Made by a program: the position numbers and the translations under genes. From DASQEH01 sp038239485 (GTDB taxonomy: Bacteria; Actinomycetota; Actinomycetes; Propionibacteriales; Nocardioidaceae): a stretch of 9,521 bases of DNA. Under the pieces are notes generated by a model, which did not search any database, was not told the DNA's origin, and saw nothing but the letters and a program-made list of their open reading frames with translations. Of the stretch, positions 1 to 7,473 are shown one piece after another. The stretch lies in contig JBBSET010000084.1 of assembly GCA_038239485.1 (NCBI GenBank), forward strand, positions 1-9,521, given 5' to 3'. Position 1 is the first letter of the stretch. The number at the start of each line of letters is the position of its first letter.

Positions 1-4
1 CTCC

Positions 5-30
5 CCGGCGATGCGGCGGCGCAGTCCCGG
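5..30 (-). terminator. possible hairpin just after the proX-like stop codon
   Basis: Immediately downstream of the TAA stop of the lipoprotein gene, bases 27-30 can pair with 5-8 (CCGG/CCGG) and 20-23 with 12-15 (CGCA/TGCG). Between the two arms lies a three-position mismatched interior, and the loop has four bases. No T-tract follows within the window. The location at the end of a long operon suits a terminator, but in such GC-rich DNA a hairpin of this size can arise by chance. Confidence 0.25.
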
Positions 31-1023
31 TTACGCCTTTCCGAGCCAGCTGTTGACCAGCTTCCGGTTGGCCGCGATCCACTTGTCGGCTGCCGCCTGA
101 GGCGTCATGCCGTCCTGGGCGATGTACTTGGCGACCAGGTTCTGTTGGTCGTTGGTCCAGTGGAAGTTCTTGATCAGGTTGTAGGCCGGGCTGCCGGAGT
201 CGGCGAACTTCGTGGACACGATCTTGTCGAGGTGGTAGATGGGGTAGTCACACGCCACCTTCTGCAGGTTGGTGTCGCAGCCCGGCGTGTACTTGGGCAG
301 GTTCACCTTGACCAGCGGCACCTCCGACAGGAACCACTGCGGCTCGTAGAAGTAGCCGATCACCCACGTGTGGTTCTTCTCCGCGTCGCGGAACGCCTGG
401 ATCAAGGCCGCCTCGCTGCCCGCATAGACCACCTTGTAGTCCAGGTGGAGGTTCGACACGAGCGCCTCGTCGTTGGTGACGAACGACGGGTCACCGTCGA
501 GCAGCTGACCTTTGCCACCGGACTCCGACGTGGCGAAGTTGCTGGCGTACTTGTTCAGGTTCTTCCAGTTCAGGATGTCGGGGTGCGCCTTGGCGAGCCA
601 CGGCGGTACGAACCACCCGATGACCCCGGTATTTCCCGTGAGGCCCGCGTCCTGCACCACGTGCTGTTGCTTGATGTACTTGGCGGCCAGGTCCTGATGG
701 CCCCAGTTCTCCATGATCACGTCGATGCTGCCGGCGGCCTCGCCGGCCCAGGACAGCTGCTCGGCAAGGTTCTTGTAGTTCATCGTGCAGCCCAGCTGCT
801 TGCTGGCGATCTCGCCGATGACGTACGCGTCGGCGGTGTAGCCGACCCAGTCGTTCAGCGCCATGTTGACGTCTCCGCAGGTCTTGCCCCCGTTCGCCGC
901 CACGTTGGCCTTGTTCTTGTTCTCTGCGTTGCTCACACTGCCGCTGCCGCAGCTGGTGAGGACGAGCGCCGCACAAGCCGCCAATCCCATGGCTCGGATG
1001 AAGCCTCGCTTGCTGTTGCCCAT
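31..1023 (-). CDS. proX: glycine betaine/choline ABC transporter substrate-binding lipoprotein (ProX/OpuAC family)
   Basis: This 330-residue extracellular binding protein captures a quaternary ammonium compound (choline, glycine betaine or a relative) and delivers it to the permease encoded just upstream. The N-terminus has Lys5 and Arg6, a hydrophobic stretch and a lipobox Leu-Thr-Ser-Cys ending at Cys25, so the mature protein should be lipid-anchored. A low-complexity Asn/Lys/Ala linker covers about 26-48, and an OpuAC-like domain fills the rest. Aromatic residues typical of the cation-pi box are plentiful: Trp59, Trp107 in MENWGH, Trp137, Trp142, Trp220, Tyr224, Tyr226 and Trp230. Which of them form the cage cannot be decided by eye. 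Two cysteine pairs, 49/79 and 249/258, could form disulfides. The start is an ATG with an AGAAGG ribosome site a few bases upstream. The gene lies 51 bases after the permease stop and is probably the last of the operon. The family is clear; the exact ligand is open. Confidence 0.93.
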   Translation of the reverse strand: MGNSKRGFIRAMGLAACAALVLTSCGSGSVSNAENKNKANVAANGGKTCGDVNMALNDWVGYTADAYVIGEIASKQLGCTMNYKNLAEQLSWAGEAAGSIDVIMENWGHQDLAAKYIKQQHVVQDAGLTGNTGVIGWFVPPWLAKAHPDILNWKNLNKYASNFATSESGGKGQLLDGDPSFVTNDEALVSNLHLDYKVVYAGSEAALIQAFRDAEKNHTWVIGYFYEPQWFLSEVPLVKVNLPKYTPGCDTNLQKVACDYPIYHLDKIVSTKFADSGSPAYNLIKNFHWTNDQQNLVAKYIAQDGMTPQAAADKWIAANRKLVNSWLGKA

Positions 1024-1027
1024 GAAC

Positions 1028-1033
1028 CCTTCT
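1028..1033 (-). promoter_or_regulatory. ribosome binding site of the proX-like gene
   Basis: AGAAGG reads on the minus strand four bases before the ATG at 1023. It is one of the few clear Shine-Dalgarno sequences in the operon. It fits the need for the binding protein to be translated independently, and usually in excess, relative to the overlapping upstream genes. No promoter or strong hairpin is evident in the 51-base gap 1024-1074. Confidence 0.5.
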
Positions 1034-1074
1034 CTCTCTGGATGGCGCCTGTGATGACGGTGGACGGGGGAGGT

Positions 1075-3123
1075 CTAGGACATGCTGGCTGCAGCTGCCA
1101 CGGTCGCTCGCCTGCTGAGCTTCGGAAGGGGGGTGCGCGCGGTTTGGAAGGCGGCCCGGCGCGCGACCCGGTCGAGCATCACGCCGAGCAGGACGATCGA
1201 CATGCCCGCCGCCAACCCCTTGCCGAACCGGTCAGCCTGGACGAAGCCGGAGATGACGTCGTACCCCAGTGCCCCGCCCCCGACCGCTCCGCCGATGACG
1301 ACCATGGACAAGACGTACAACAGGCCCTGGTTGGAGGCCAGCACGAGCGAGCTGCGGGCCATCGGGATCTGCACCTTGGTGATGATCTGCCAGCGGCTCG
1401 ATCCCGCTGCGGTCGCGGCCTCGATCGTGGTCGCCGAGACACCGCGGATGCCGTCGGCGATCAGCTTGATCGCTGCCGGTGCCGCGTAGATGATCGCCGC
1501 CACGATAGCCGTGAAGCGCCCGACGGTGAACAGGGCCAGCGCCGGGATGAGGTAGACGAACGGTGGCATCGTCTGGGCCGCGTCCAGAATCGGTCTCAGG
1601 ATGTTGTCGGCGGTTCTGCTGCGCCCCATCCACACTCCGAAGACGACACCCAGGACCATCACCAGCACGGTTGCCACGAGCGTCGTGGCCAAAGTGATCA
1701 TCGTGTCGTTCCACAACCCGAGGAAGTAGATACCGGCCAGACAGACGAAGGTCGACACGGTGCCGCGCCAGCCGGCCAGCGCGGTAGCCAGCAGCAGGAT
1801 CGATATCCCGGCCAGCCACCACGGCGAGTTCGCCAGCAGATCCTGGAGCGGGTTGAGGAACCCGTTGGTCACGTCGTTCTTGATCACTGTCGTGACGGTG
1901 TCGAAGTTGTTGCTCACCCAGTCAGAGAAGCTCTGCACCTTGACGGCCAACTTGGTCCCGACGACGTCGCGTCCAGGAAAGTTCGCGGCCCACAGGTAGG
2001 TGCGGGACAGATACACGGCGACCAGTGCCACCACTCCACTTACGGCCAGGACTGCCCATCGCATCGTGCGGTTGCCGCCGCCGGCGCGGCGAAGCTTCTC
2101 CGACCGCTGGCTGATCGCCGTCGTGGTGCGGTCGAGCATGATCGCCATGATGACGATCGCGAGCCCGGGCACGAACGCCTTGCCTACAGCGACCGACTGC
2201 AGAGCCTCGATGACGGGAACGCCCAGGCCCGGGCTGCTGATGAAGGCTGCGATCGTGGCCATGGACAGCGCTGCCATGGTGGTCTGATTGATTCCGACGA
2301 CGACGGTGCTTCGGGCCATCGGCAGCTGAACCTTCCGGATCCGCTGCATCGTCGTCTGGCCGAGCGAGTTGGTGGCCTCGATGGTCGCGGGCGACACGTC
2401 GCGGATGCCGACCGATGCGATGCGCACCACCGGCGGAAGGGCGTACAGCAGCGTCGCCATGATGCCGGCTGGAGCCCCGATGCCGAAGAACAGGAACAGT
2501 GGAAGCAGGTACACGAACCCGGGAAGCGTCTGGAGCACGTCGAGGACAGGCGTCACGACGGCGTCCACCGCCTTGTTGTTCGCCATCCAGATGGCCAGCG
2601 GGATGCCGATGACCAGGCTGATCGCGACCGTGATCCCGGTGATGATCAGCAGGTCCATGCTGTCGGACCAGTAGCCGAGCCAGCCGAACGAGGCGAAGGC
2701 CAGACCGACCAGGATGGCGGTGCGCCAGCCGGCCAGGGCCAGCGCGACCCAGGCCGCGAGGGCGACCACCCCGAGCCAGCCGACCTGCGGCGTGACCCGG
2801 GGGAACTTCGCGACCGAGACCAGGTCCTGGAGCTGGGTCACCGCCCAGGTGAGGGCGTCGGCGATGTGGTGCGTCAGGACCATGTACCAGCTGCCGTCGG
2901 CAGCCTCGATGTGACTCGCGACCTTGTTGAGGGAGTTGTGCAGGCTCGTCGTCGACTGGCCCCCAAGGAACAGGATCTGGTGTCCGCGGGTGAAGGACCA
3001 CACCGCGACCCACGCGACGAGGACGGCAAGCAACCAGGCCCACCTGGGCAGGCCGGCCAAGGCCAGTGCCCGGGCCGGCTCCCGGTCCTCCTGCGCCTTG
3101 TCGTGAGTAGCCGCGACGCTCAT
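1075..3123 (-). CDS. proW: glycine betaine/choline ABC transporter permease, two ProW-like modules in one chain
   Basis: This 682-residue inner-membrane permease is about twice the length of a single-module ProW/OpuAB. It carries two homologous binding-protein-dependent transport modules. Module 1 has its core at about 155-335, with the cytoplasmic EAA-type coupling loop at 247-270 (ATIEATNSLG, then QLPMARS). Module 2 has its core at about 470-655, with a second loop at 566-590 (TTIEAATAAG, then QIPMARS). Each module is preceded by membrane segments and a likely external loop (about 48-115 and 375-432) containing a related LQDL motif, so the protein looks like an internal duplication. One polypeptide would therefore supply both halves of the channel, pairing with two copies of the neighbouring ATPase. 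Hydrophobic segments occur throughout, for example 27-43, 116-150 and 436-470. The start ATG overlaps the ATPase stop in an ATGA, suggesting translational coupling. No frameshift or decay is visible. Confidence 0.93.
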   Translation of the reverse strand: MSVAATHDKAQEDREPARALALAGLPRWAWLLAVLVAWVAVWSFTRGHQILFLGGQSTTSLHNSLNKVASHIEAADGSWYMVLTHHIADALTWAVTQLQDLVSVAKFPRVTPQVGWLGVVALAAWVALALAGWRTAILVGLAFASFGWLGYWSDSMDLLIITGITVAISLVIGIPLAIWMANNKAVDAVVTPVLDVLQTLPGFVYLLPLFLFFGIGAPAGIMATLLYALPPVVRIASVGIRDVSPATIEATNSLGQTTMQRIRKVQLPMARSTVVVGINQTTMAALSMATIAAFISSPGLGVPVIEALQSVAVGKAFVPGLAIVIMAIMLDRTTTAISQRSEKLRRAGGGNRTMRWAVLAVSGVVALVAVYLSRTYLWAANFPGRDVVGTKLAVKVQSFSDWVSNNFDTVTTVIKNDVTNGFLNPLQDLLANSPWWLAGISILLLATALAGWRGTVSTFVCLAGIYFLGLWNDTMITLATTLVATVLVMVLGVVFGVWMGRSRTADNILRPILDAAQTMPPFVYLIPALALFTVGRFTAIVAAIIYAAPAAIKLIADGIRGVSATTIEAATAAGSSRWQIITKVQIPMARSSLVLASNQGLLYVLSMVVIGGAVGGGALGYDVISGFVQADRFGKGLAAGMSIVLLGVMLDRVARRAAFQTARTPLPKLSRRATVAAAASMS

Positions 3124-4178
3124 ACGGGGATGCTCTCTTCCGCGACGACGACCCTCAAGATGGCGGCGTCGTCCACGATCCCGACCAGCTTGCCGTCGTC
3201 GACGACGCGAACCACGTGGTCGGATGCCAACGCGGCCCTGGCCGCCTGCCGCACGATCGTGTCCGGCGACATCACCGGGCCCTCGGACGAGTCGTCCGGG
3301 CGCGGGTCGCGCATGACGTACCGCAGCGTCAGGACATGGGACTTCGGTACGTCGCTCACGAAGTCCCTGACGTAGTCGTCCTTCGGGCGCGCGACGATCT
3401 CCGCCGGAGACCCGACCTGGACGACCTCGCCGTCGCGCATGATGAGGATCCTGTCGCCCAGCTTGAGCGCCTCCTGAAGGTCGTGGGTGATGAACACCAT
3501 CGTCTTCTGGAGCTCTTCCTGGAGACGGATCACCTCGCTCTGCATGTCGCGGCGGATCAACGGGTCGAGGGCCGAGAAGGGCTCGTCGAACAACAGCAGT
3601 GCGGGGTCACCGGCCAGTGCCCGAGCCAGTCCGACCCGCTGTTGCATCCCGCCGGACAGCTGGTCCGGATACGAGTACTCGTTGCCCTTCAGCCCGACGA
3701 GCTCGATGATCTCGGTCGCGCGCTGCCGTCGCTCTGCCTTGCCGACGCCGCGAATCTCCAGGCCGTACGAGACGTTGTCGATCACCTGACGGTGCGGCAG
3801 CAGGCCGAAATGCTGGAAGACCATGGACACGTAGTTGCGGCGCAGATCGCGCAGCTTCGAGGAGGAGGCCGTGGTCATGTCGTTGCCGTCGATGATCACC
3901 TTGCCTGCGGTGGGCTCGATGAGCCGGGTCAGGCAGCGGACCAGGGTGGACTTGCCGGACCCGGACAGCCCCATCACCACGAAGACCTCGCCCGGGGCGA
4001 CGTCGAACGAGATGTCCTTGACCGCGGCGACGCAGCCGGTCTTCTCCAGCATCTCCGACCGAGGCAGATCGGCATCGGGGGTACCGATGATCTTCGACGC
4101 CTTGGGCCCGAAGACCTTCCAAAGGTTCTCGACGCGCAGAATCGGCTCGCCGCCCTGCGCGGTCGCCTTCTTGCTCAT
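3120..4178 (-). CDS. proV: glycine betaine/choline ABC transporter ATP-binding protein (ProV/OpuAA family)
   Basis: This 352-residue ATPase energises the quaternary-amine importer. All nucleotide-binding motifs are intact: Walker A GLSGSGKST at 70-78, Q-loop Gln122, signature LSGGM at 174-178, Walker B LLLFDEP at 194-200, D-loop SALD at 202-205 and the switch His232. The extended N-terminus before Walker A (about 20-55, including LEKTGCVAAVKDISF) is typical of ProV rather than of generic ABC ATPases. Residues 280-352 form a CBS-like tail ending in VVRVVDDGKLVGIVDDAAIL. It is long enough for about one CBS motif or a degenerate pair, and in OpuA-type transporters CBS modules sense ionic strength or cyclic-di-AMP. 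The ATG at 4178 is chosen because it gives the normal ProV N-terminus. A longer in-frame extension upstream to 4499 is antisense-like sequence inside betA. The start overlaps the betA stop by four bases and the stop overlaps the permease start by four. Confidence 0.94.
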   Translation of the reverse strand: MSKKATAQGGEPILRVENLWKVFGPKASKIIGTPDADLPRSEMLEKTGCVAAVKDISFDVAPGEVFVVMGLSGSGKSTLVRCLTRLIEPTAGKVIIDGNDMTTASSSKLRDLRRNYVSMVFQHFGLLPHRQVIDNVSYGLEIRGVGKAERRQRATEIIELVGLKGNEYSYPDQLSGGMQQRVGLARALAGDPALLLFDEPFSALDPLIRRDMQSEVIRLQEELQKTMVFITHDLQEALKLGDRILIMRDGEVVQVGSPAEIVARPKDDYVRDFVSDVPKSHVLTLRYVMRDPRPDDSSEGPVMSPDTIVRQAARAALASDHVVRVVDDGKLVGIVDDAAILRVVVAEESIPV

Positions 4179-5893
4179 GGCGTGTCCCCACTCTCCTGAA
4201 GTTCGCGGACTGACGCTGCGAACAGTGGCATACCGTCCCGGTAGCGGTAGTAGGGCACCTCCGCCGCCGGCAGTGGCGGGTGGCCGAGGATGAGATCGGC
4301 GGCTTTCTCGGCGAGCATCATGACCGGTGCGTAGATGTTGCCGTTCGTGACATACGGCATGGCCGACGCATCGACCACGCGAATCCCCTCCATACCATGC
4401 ACCCTCATCGACGCGGGGTCGACAACCGACATGCCGTCGATGCCCATCTTGGCCGTGCACGACGGATGCAGCGCCGTCTCGGCGTCCTTCGCCACCCACT
4501 CCAGGACCTCGTCGTCGGTCTTGACGGTGGGCCCGGGCGAGACCTCACCGGCGTTGTACGGCTCGAACGCCGGCTGGGTCAGGATGTCGCGCGCCACCTG
4601 GATCGCCTCGACCCACTCGCGGCGGTCGTTCGGCGTCGACAGGTAGTTGAACCGCAGCGCTGGGTGCTGTCCGGGGTCGGTGGACGTGATCGTGACGGTG
4701 CCGCGCACGTCGGAGTACATCGGGCCGACGTGCACCTGGTAGCCGTGGCCCTTGATGGGTGAGCTGCCGTCGTACCTGATCGCGACAGGCAGGAAGTGGA
4801 ACATCAGGTTCGGGTAGTCCACGTCGTCGTTGCTCCGGCAGAAGCCGCCGCCCTCGAAGTGGTTGGTGGCGCCGAGCCCCTTGCGGAAGAAGAGCCAGTC
4901 GAAGCCGATCTTGGGCCGGTTGCGGTACCGCAGCCCGGGGGCGATGGACACTGGCAGCTTCGAGGCGTACTGGATGTAGACCTCGAGGTGGTCCTGAAGG
5001 TTCTCGCCGACCCCGGGCAGGTCCTGGACGACGTCGATGCCGAGGGGTCGCAGCAGGTCGGCGGGCCCGATCCCCGACAGCTGGAGGAGCTGCGGGGTGT
5101 TGATCGCGCCGCCGCTGAGGATGACCTCGTCGGCCCTGACGCTGCGGCGGAGCCGGCCGCCGCGGAGGTAGTCGACACCGACGGCCCGCCTGCCCTCGAA
5201 CACGACCTTGGTGACCAGTGCCAGCGTCTCCACCTTCAGGTTCCGGCGCTTCATGACCGGGTGGAGGTAGGCGCGCGCCGCCGAGAGGCGTCGACCTCGA
5301 TAGACGTTGCGGTCGAAGCGCGCGAAGCCTTCCTGGCGGTACCCGTTGACGTCGGTGGTCAGCGGGTAGCCCGCTTCCTGAGCCGCGGCGAAGAACGCGT
5401 CGAACAGCGGGTTCGTCGCGGGGCCTCGCTCGAGGACGAGTGGCCCGTCGCCACCGCGCCAGTCGTCGGCGCCAGCCAGACAGGTCTCCATCTTCTTGAA
5501 GTACGGCAGGCAGTGCAGATAGTCCCAGGACTCCATCCCCGGGTCGGCTGCCCAGCGTTCGAAGTCCATCGGGTTTCCGCGCTGGAAGATCATCCCGTTG
5601 ATGCTGCTCGATCCGCCCAGCAGCTTGCCCCTCGCGTGGTAGACGCGGCGACCGTCCATGAACGGCTCGGGCTCGGACCGGTACTTCCAGTCGTACAGCC
5701 GGTTGCCGATCGGGATGGGAAGCGCCGCCGGCATGTGGATGAACGGGTCGATCCGGAAGTCGGAATGGCCGGCCTCGAGCACCAGGACGGAGTTGCCCGG
5801 GTCGGCGCTCAGCCGGTTCGCGAGGGCGCAGCCCGCCGATCCCCCGCCGATGATCACGTAGTCCCAGGTGGTCCGGTCGGTGTCGTCGCTCAC
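4175..5893 (-). CDS. betA: choline dehydrogenase, FAD-dependent GMC oxidoreductase (BetA)
   Basis: This 572-residue flavoprotein should oxidise choline to betaine aldehyde, and possibly the aldehyde further, passing electrons to the respiratory chain. The FAD-binding Rossmann motif GGGSAG lies at 16-21, with an acidic residue ending the second strand at Glu40. The first GMC signature is at 86-106 (HARGKLLGGSSSING) and the second at about 260-276 (SGGAINTPQLLQLSGIG). Further BetA-like stretches include GVGENLQDHLE at 294-304, NHFEGGGF at 344-351 and FHFLPVAI at 365-372. The catalytic His is His476 in LHPSCTAKMG. At the second catalytic position, where E. coli BetA has Asn, this protein reads NGNIYAPVMM, placing Tyr521 there by eye. 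The C-terminal YRYRDGMP resembles the end of E. coli BetA. Translation begins at a GTG overlapping the aldehyde dehydrogenase stop (GTGA). The pairing with an aldehyde dehydrogenase and a betaine transporter supports choline over other alcohols. Confidence 0.92.
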   Translation of the reverse strand: MSDDTDRTTWDYVIIGGGSAGCALANRLSADPGNSVLVLEAGHSDFRIDPFIHMPAALPIPIGNRLYDWKYRSEPEPFMDGRRVYHARGKLLGGSSSINGMIFQRGNPMDFERWAADPGMESWDYLHCLPYFKKMETCLAGADDWRGGDGPLVLERGPATNPLFDAFFAAAQEAGYPLTTDVNGYRQEGFARFDRNVYRGRRLSAARAYLHPVMKRRNLKVETLALVTKVVFEGRRAVGVDYLRGGRLRRSVRADEVILSGGAINTPQLLQLSGIGPADLLRPLGIDVVQDLPGVGENLQDHLEVYIQYASKLPVSIAPGLRYRNRPKIGFDWLFFRKGLGATNHFEGGGFCRSNDDVDYPNLMFHFLPVAIRYDGSSPIKGHGYQVHVGPMYSDVRGTVTITSTDPGQHPALRFNYLSTPNDRREWVEAIQVARDILTQPAFEPYNAGEVSPGPTVKTDDEVLEWVAKDAETALHPSCTAKMGIDGMSVVDPASMRVHGMEGIRVVDASAMPYVTNGNIYAPVMMLAEKAADLILGHPPLPAAEVPYYRYRDGMPLFAASVRELQESGDTP

Positions 5894-7362
5894 GAGCCAC
5901 CGAACCAGTGCTGGACCTCAGGCTTGACGTTGTGCCAGACGTGCTTGGTCTCGCGGTACTCGTCGAGGCCGCCCATGCCGAGCTCGCGGCCGGTGCCGGA
6001 CTGCTTGTAGCCGCCCCACTCGGCTTGGGCGACATAGGGGTGGTAGTCGTTGATCCAGACCGTGCCCATCCTGAGCCGGGCGGCGATCCGCTCCGCGCGA
6101 CCGGCGTTGGCGGTCCATACTGCGCCGGCCAGTCCGTAGATGCTGTCGTTGGCGATCGCGACCGCCTCGTCGTCGTCAGCGAATGTCTCGACTGTCATCA
6201 CCGGCCCGAACGACTCGTCGTGGACGACACTCATGGTCGGTTTGCAGTCGTCGAGGATGGTCGGCAAGAAGTAGAACCCCTTGCTGAGGGCCTCGTCGTC
6301 GGGGCGGTTGCCGCCGCAGCGCAGGCTGGCGCCTTCGGCGATGCCCCGCTCGACGTACGCCTCGACCTTGTCGCGGTGCGCACTCGAGATGAGCGCCCCG
6401 GTCTCGGCGGCCTCGTCGAAGGGACCACCCAGCCTGATCCGTCGCGCCCGCTCGACGAGCTCGTCGACGAAGTCGTCCTTGACCGAGTCCTGGACGATCA
6501 GCCGGGCGCCTGCCGAGCAGACCTGGCCGGAGTGCAGGAAGACGGCGGTGAGCGCGAAGTCGAGTGCCACCTCCAGATCGGCGTCGGCGAAGACGATGTT
6601 GGGGTTCTTGCCGCCCAGCTCCAGCGCGACCTTCTTCACCGTGGCGGCGGCCGCTGCCATGATGTGCCGGCCGGTCTCGAGGCCACCGGTGAACGACACC
6701 AGGTCGACGGCGGGGTGCGTCGACAGCGGCGCGCCCGCCACCGGGCCGGCGCCCAGGACCAGGTTGCCTACGCCCGCCGGGAGGCCCGCCTCGGTGAGGT
6801 AGCCCATCAGCAGGACAGCGGTCGAGGGGGTCAGCTCACTGGGCTTGAGGACGAAGGTGTTGCCGGCCGCGAGGGCGGGAGCGACCTTCCAGGACGTCTG
6901 GAGCAGTGGGTAGTTCCACGGCGTGATCAGAGCGCAGACACCGATCGGCTCATGGACCACCCGGCTGCGGACATCTGGCTGGCCGGTGTCCACGACGCGC
7001 CCGGCGTCGGCGGCCGCGGTGTTGGCGTAGTAGCGGAAGACGCTGACGACGTCGTCGACGTCGTACTCGCTCTCGACCAGCCGCTTGCCCGTGTCGAGGG
7101 ACTCCGCTCTGGCGATGACGTCCTTGTTGGCGAGCAGGATGTCGGCGAGGCGGTGCAGGAGGGCACTTCGCTCATGCACGGACGACGTCGACCACTCGCC
7201 GTCGTCGAAGGCGCGGCGGGCGGCCTCGATCGCGGCGACCGTGTCGTCGGCGGTGGCCTCATCAACGGTGGCGACGAGCTCACCCGTCGCCGGGCAGCGG
7301 ATCCCCCGCGTACCCCCGGCCAGCGAAGCACGCCAACTGCCGTCGATGAAGAGTTCGGGCAC
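5890..7362 (-). CDS. betB: betaine aldehyde dehydrogenase (BetB/GbsA type, NAD(P)+-dependent)
   Basis: This 490-residue aldehyde dehydrogenase should oxidise betaine aldehyde to glycine betaine, completing the pathway begun by BetA. The catalytic set is complete: Asn150 in TPWNYP, Lys173 in KPSE, Glu248 in LELGGKNPN, nucleophile Cys282 in GQVCSAG and Glu384 in ESFGPV. Its length equals that of Bacillus subtilis GbsA as remembered, and several stretches match that subfamily closely, such as ALAAGNT, GKNPNIVF, RMGTVWIND, HPY and WGGYKQSG. The GTG at 7362 is chosen because VPELFIDGSW aligns with the usual family N-terminus (xxxLFIDGxW) and GGAGGT lies just upstream. An in-frame ATG at 7404 has no ribosome site and would add 14 non-family residues, and still longer starts run into the promoter. 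It is the first gene of the bet-transport operon. The TGA stop overlaps the betA GTG, so the two oxidation enzymes are probably made together. Confidence 0.93.
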   Translation of the reverse strand: MPELFIDGSWRASLAGGTRGIRCPATGELVATVDEATADDTVAAIEAARRAFDDGEWSTSSVHERSALLHRLADILLANKDVIARAESLDTGKRLVESEYDVDDVVSVFRYYANTAAADAGRVVDTGQPDVRSRVVHEPIGVCALITPWNYPLLQTSWKVAPALAAGNTFVLKPSELTPSTAVLLMGYLTEAGLPAGVGNLVLGAGPVAGAPLSTHPAVDLVSFTGGLETGRHIMAAAAATVKKVALELGGKNPNIVFADADLEVALDFALTAVFLHSGQVCSAGARLIVQDSVKDDFVDELVERARRIRLGGPFDEAAETGALISSAHRDKVEAYVERGIAEGASLRCGGNRPDDEALSKGFYFLPTILDDCKPTMSVVHDESFGPVMTVETFADDDEAVAIANDSIYGLAGAVWTANAGRAERIAARLRMGTVWINDYHPYVAQAEWGGYKQSGTGRELGMGGLDEYRETKHVWHNVKPEVQHWFGGS

Positions 7363-7365
7363 CCT

Positions 7366-7371
7366 ACCTCC
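7366..7371 (-). promoter_or_regulatory. ribosome binding site deciding the betB GTG start
   Basis: GGAGGT reads on the minus strand with three bases (AGG) between it and the GTG at 7362. The spacing is short, but this is the strongest Shine-Dalgarno match in the control region. It supports GTG 7362 over the upstream ATG 7404, which lacks any such sequence. Confidence 0.6.
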
Positions 7372-7411
7372 GAAAGCGGGCGCTAGCCCAATACCGTTGC
7401 GCATCAAGAAA

Positions 7412-7436
7412 CACGAGCCTCGTGTGCGCAACAACC
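7412..7436 (-). promoter_or_regulatory. operator-like site B over the operon start point
   Basis: On the minus strand this 25-bp stretch begins GGTTGTTGCG and ends TCGTG. It matches site A at 18 of 25 positions without gaps. It overlaps a perfect 15-bp palindrome, ACACGAGCCTCGTGT (plus strand 7411-7425, centre 7418), and one arm of a wider inverted repeat, GTTGCGCA 7396-7403 with TGCGCAAC 7425-7432. These lie from the -10 box across the expected transcription start, a usual place for a repressor to act. The neighbouring IclR-family protein is the natural candidate binder, but this is inference. Confidence 0.5.
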
Positions 7437-7461
7437 TATTGAGTAGCCGATCCGCCGTCAA
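7433..7461 (-). promoter_or_regulatory. sigma70-type promoter of the betB-betA-transporter operon
   Basis: On the minus strand, TTGACG (7461-7456) is followed by exactly 17 bases and then TAGGTT (7438-7433). The first differs from the TTGACA consensus at one base and the second fits the actinobacterial TANNNT -10 pattern. Transcription would begin at about 7426, giving an untranslated leader of some 64 bases before the GTG at 7362. The promoter sits between two matching operator-like sites. No other hexamer pair of this quality was seen in the 172-base gap between the regulator stop and betB. Confidence 0.6.
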
Positions 7462-7473
7462 GAGCAGCATTGT

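Noticed and set aside
145..3375. A 1076-codon open frame on the plus strand across the binding protein, permease and ATPase end
   Set aside because: It is antisense to three genes with clear families. Its product is dominated by Arg, Asp, His, Gly and Val with no recognisable domain, as expected for a shadow frame in GC-rich DNA.
4179..4499. 107-residue N-terminal extension of the ATPase
   Set aside because: The extension lies inside betA in another frame, has no ProV-like sequence, and the ATG at 4178 gives a standard ProV N-terminus and a typical ATGA overlap.
4796..7386. Long plus-strand frames (4796-6010 and 5908-7386) opposite betA and betB
   Set aside because: They are antisense to genes with complete catalytic motifs. 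The products are low-complexity and rich in Arg, Asp, Gly and Val, with no domain.
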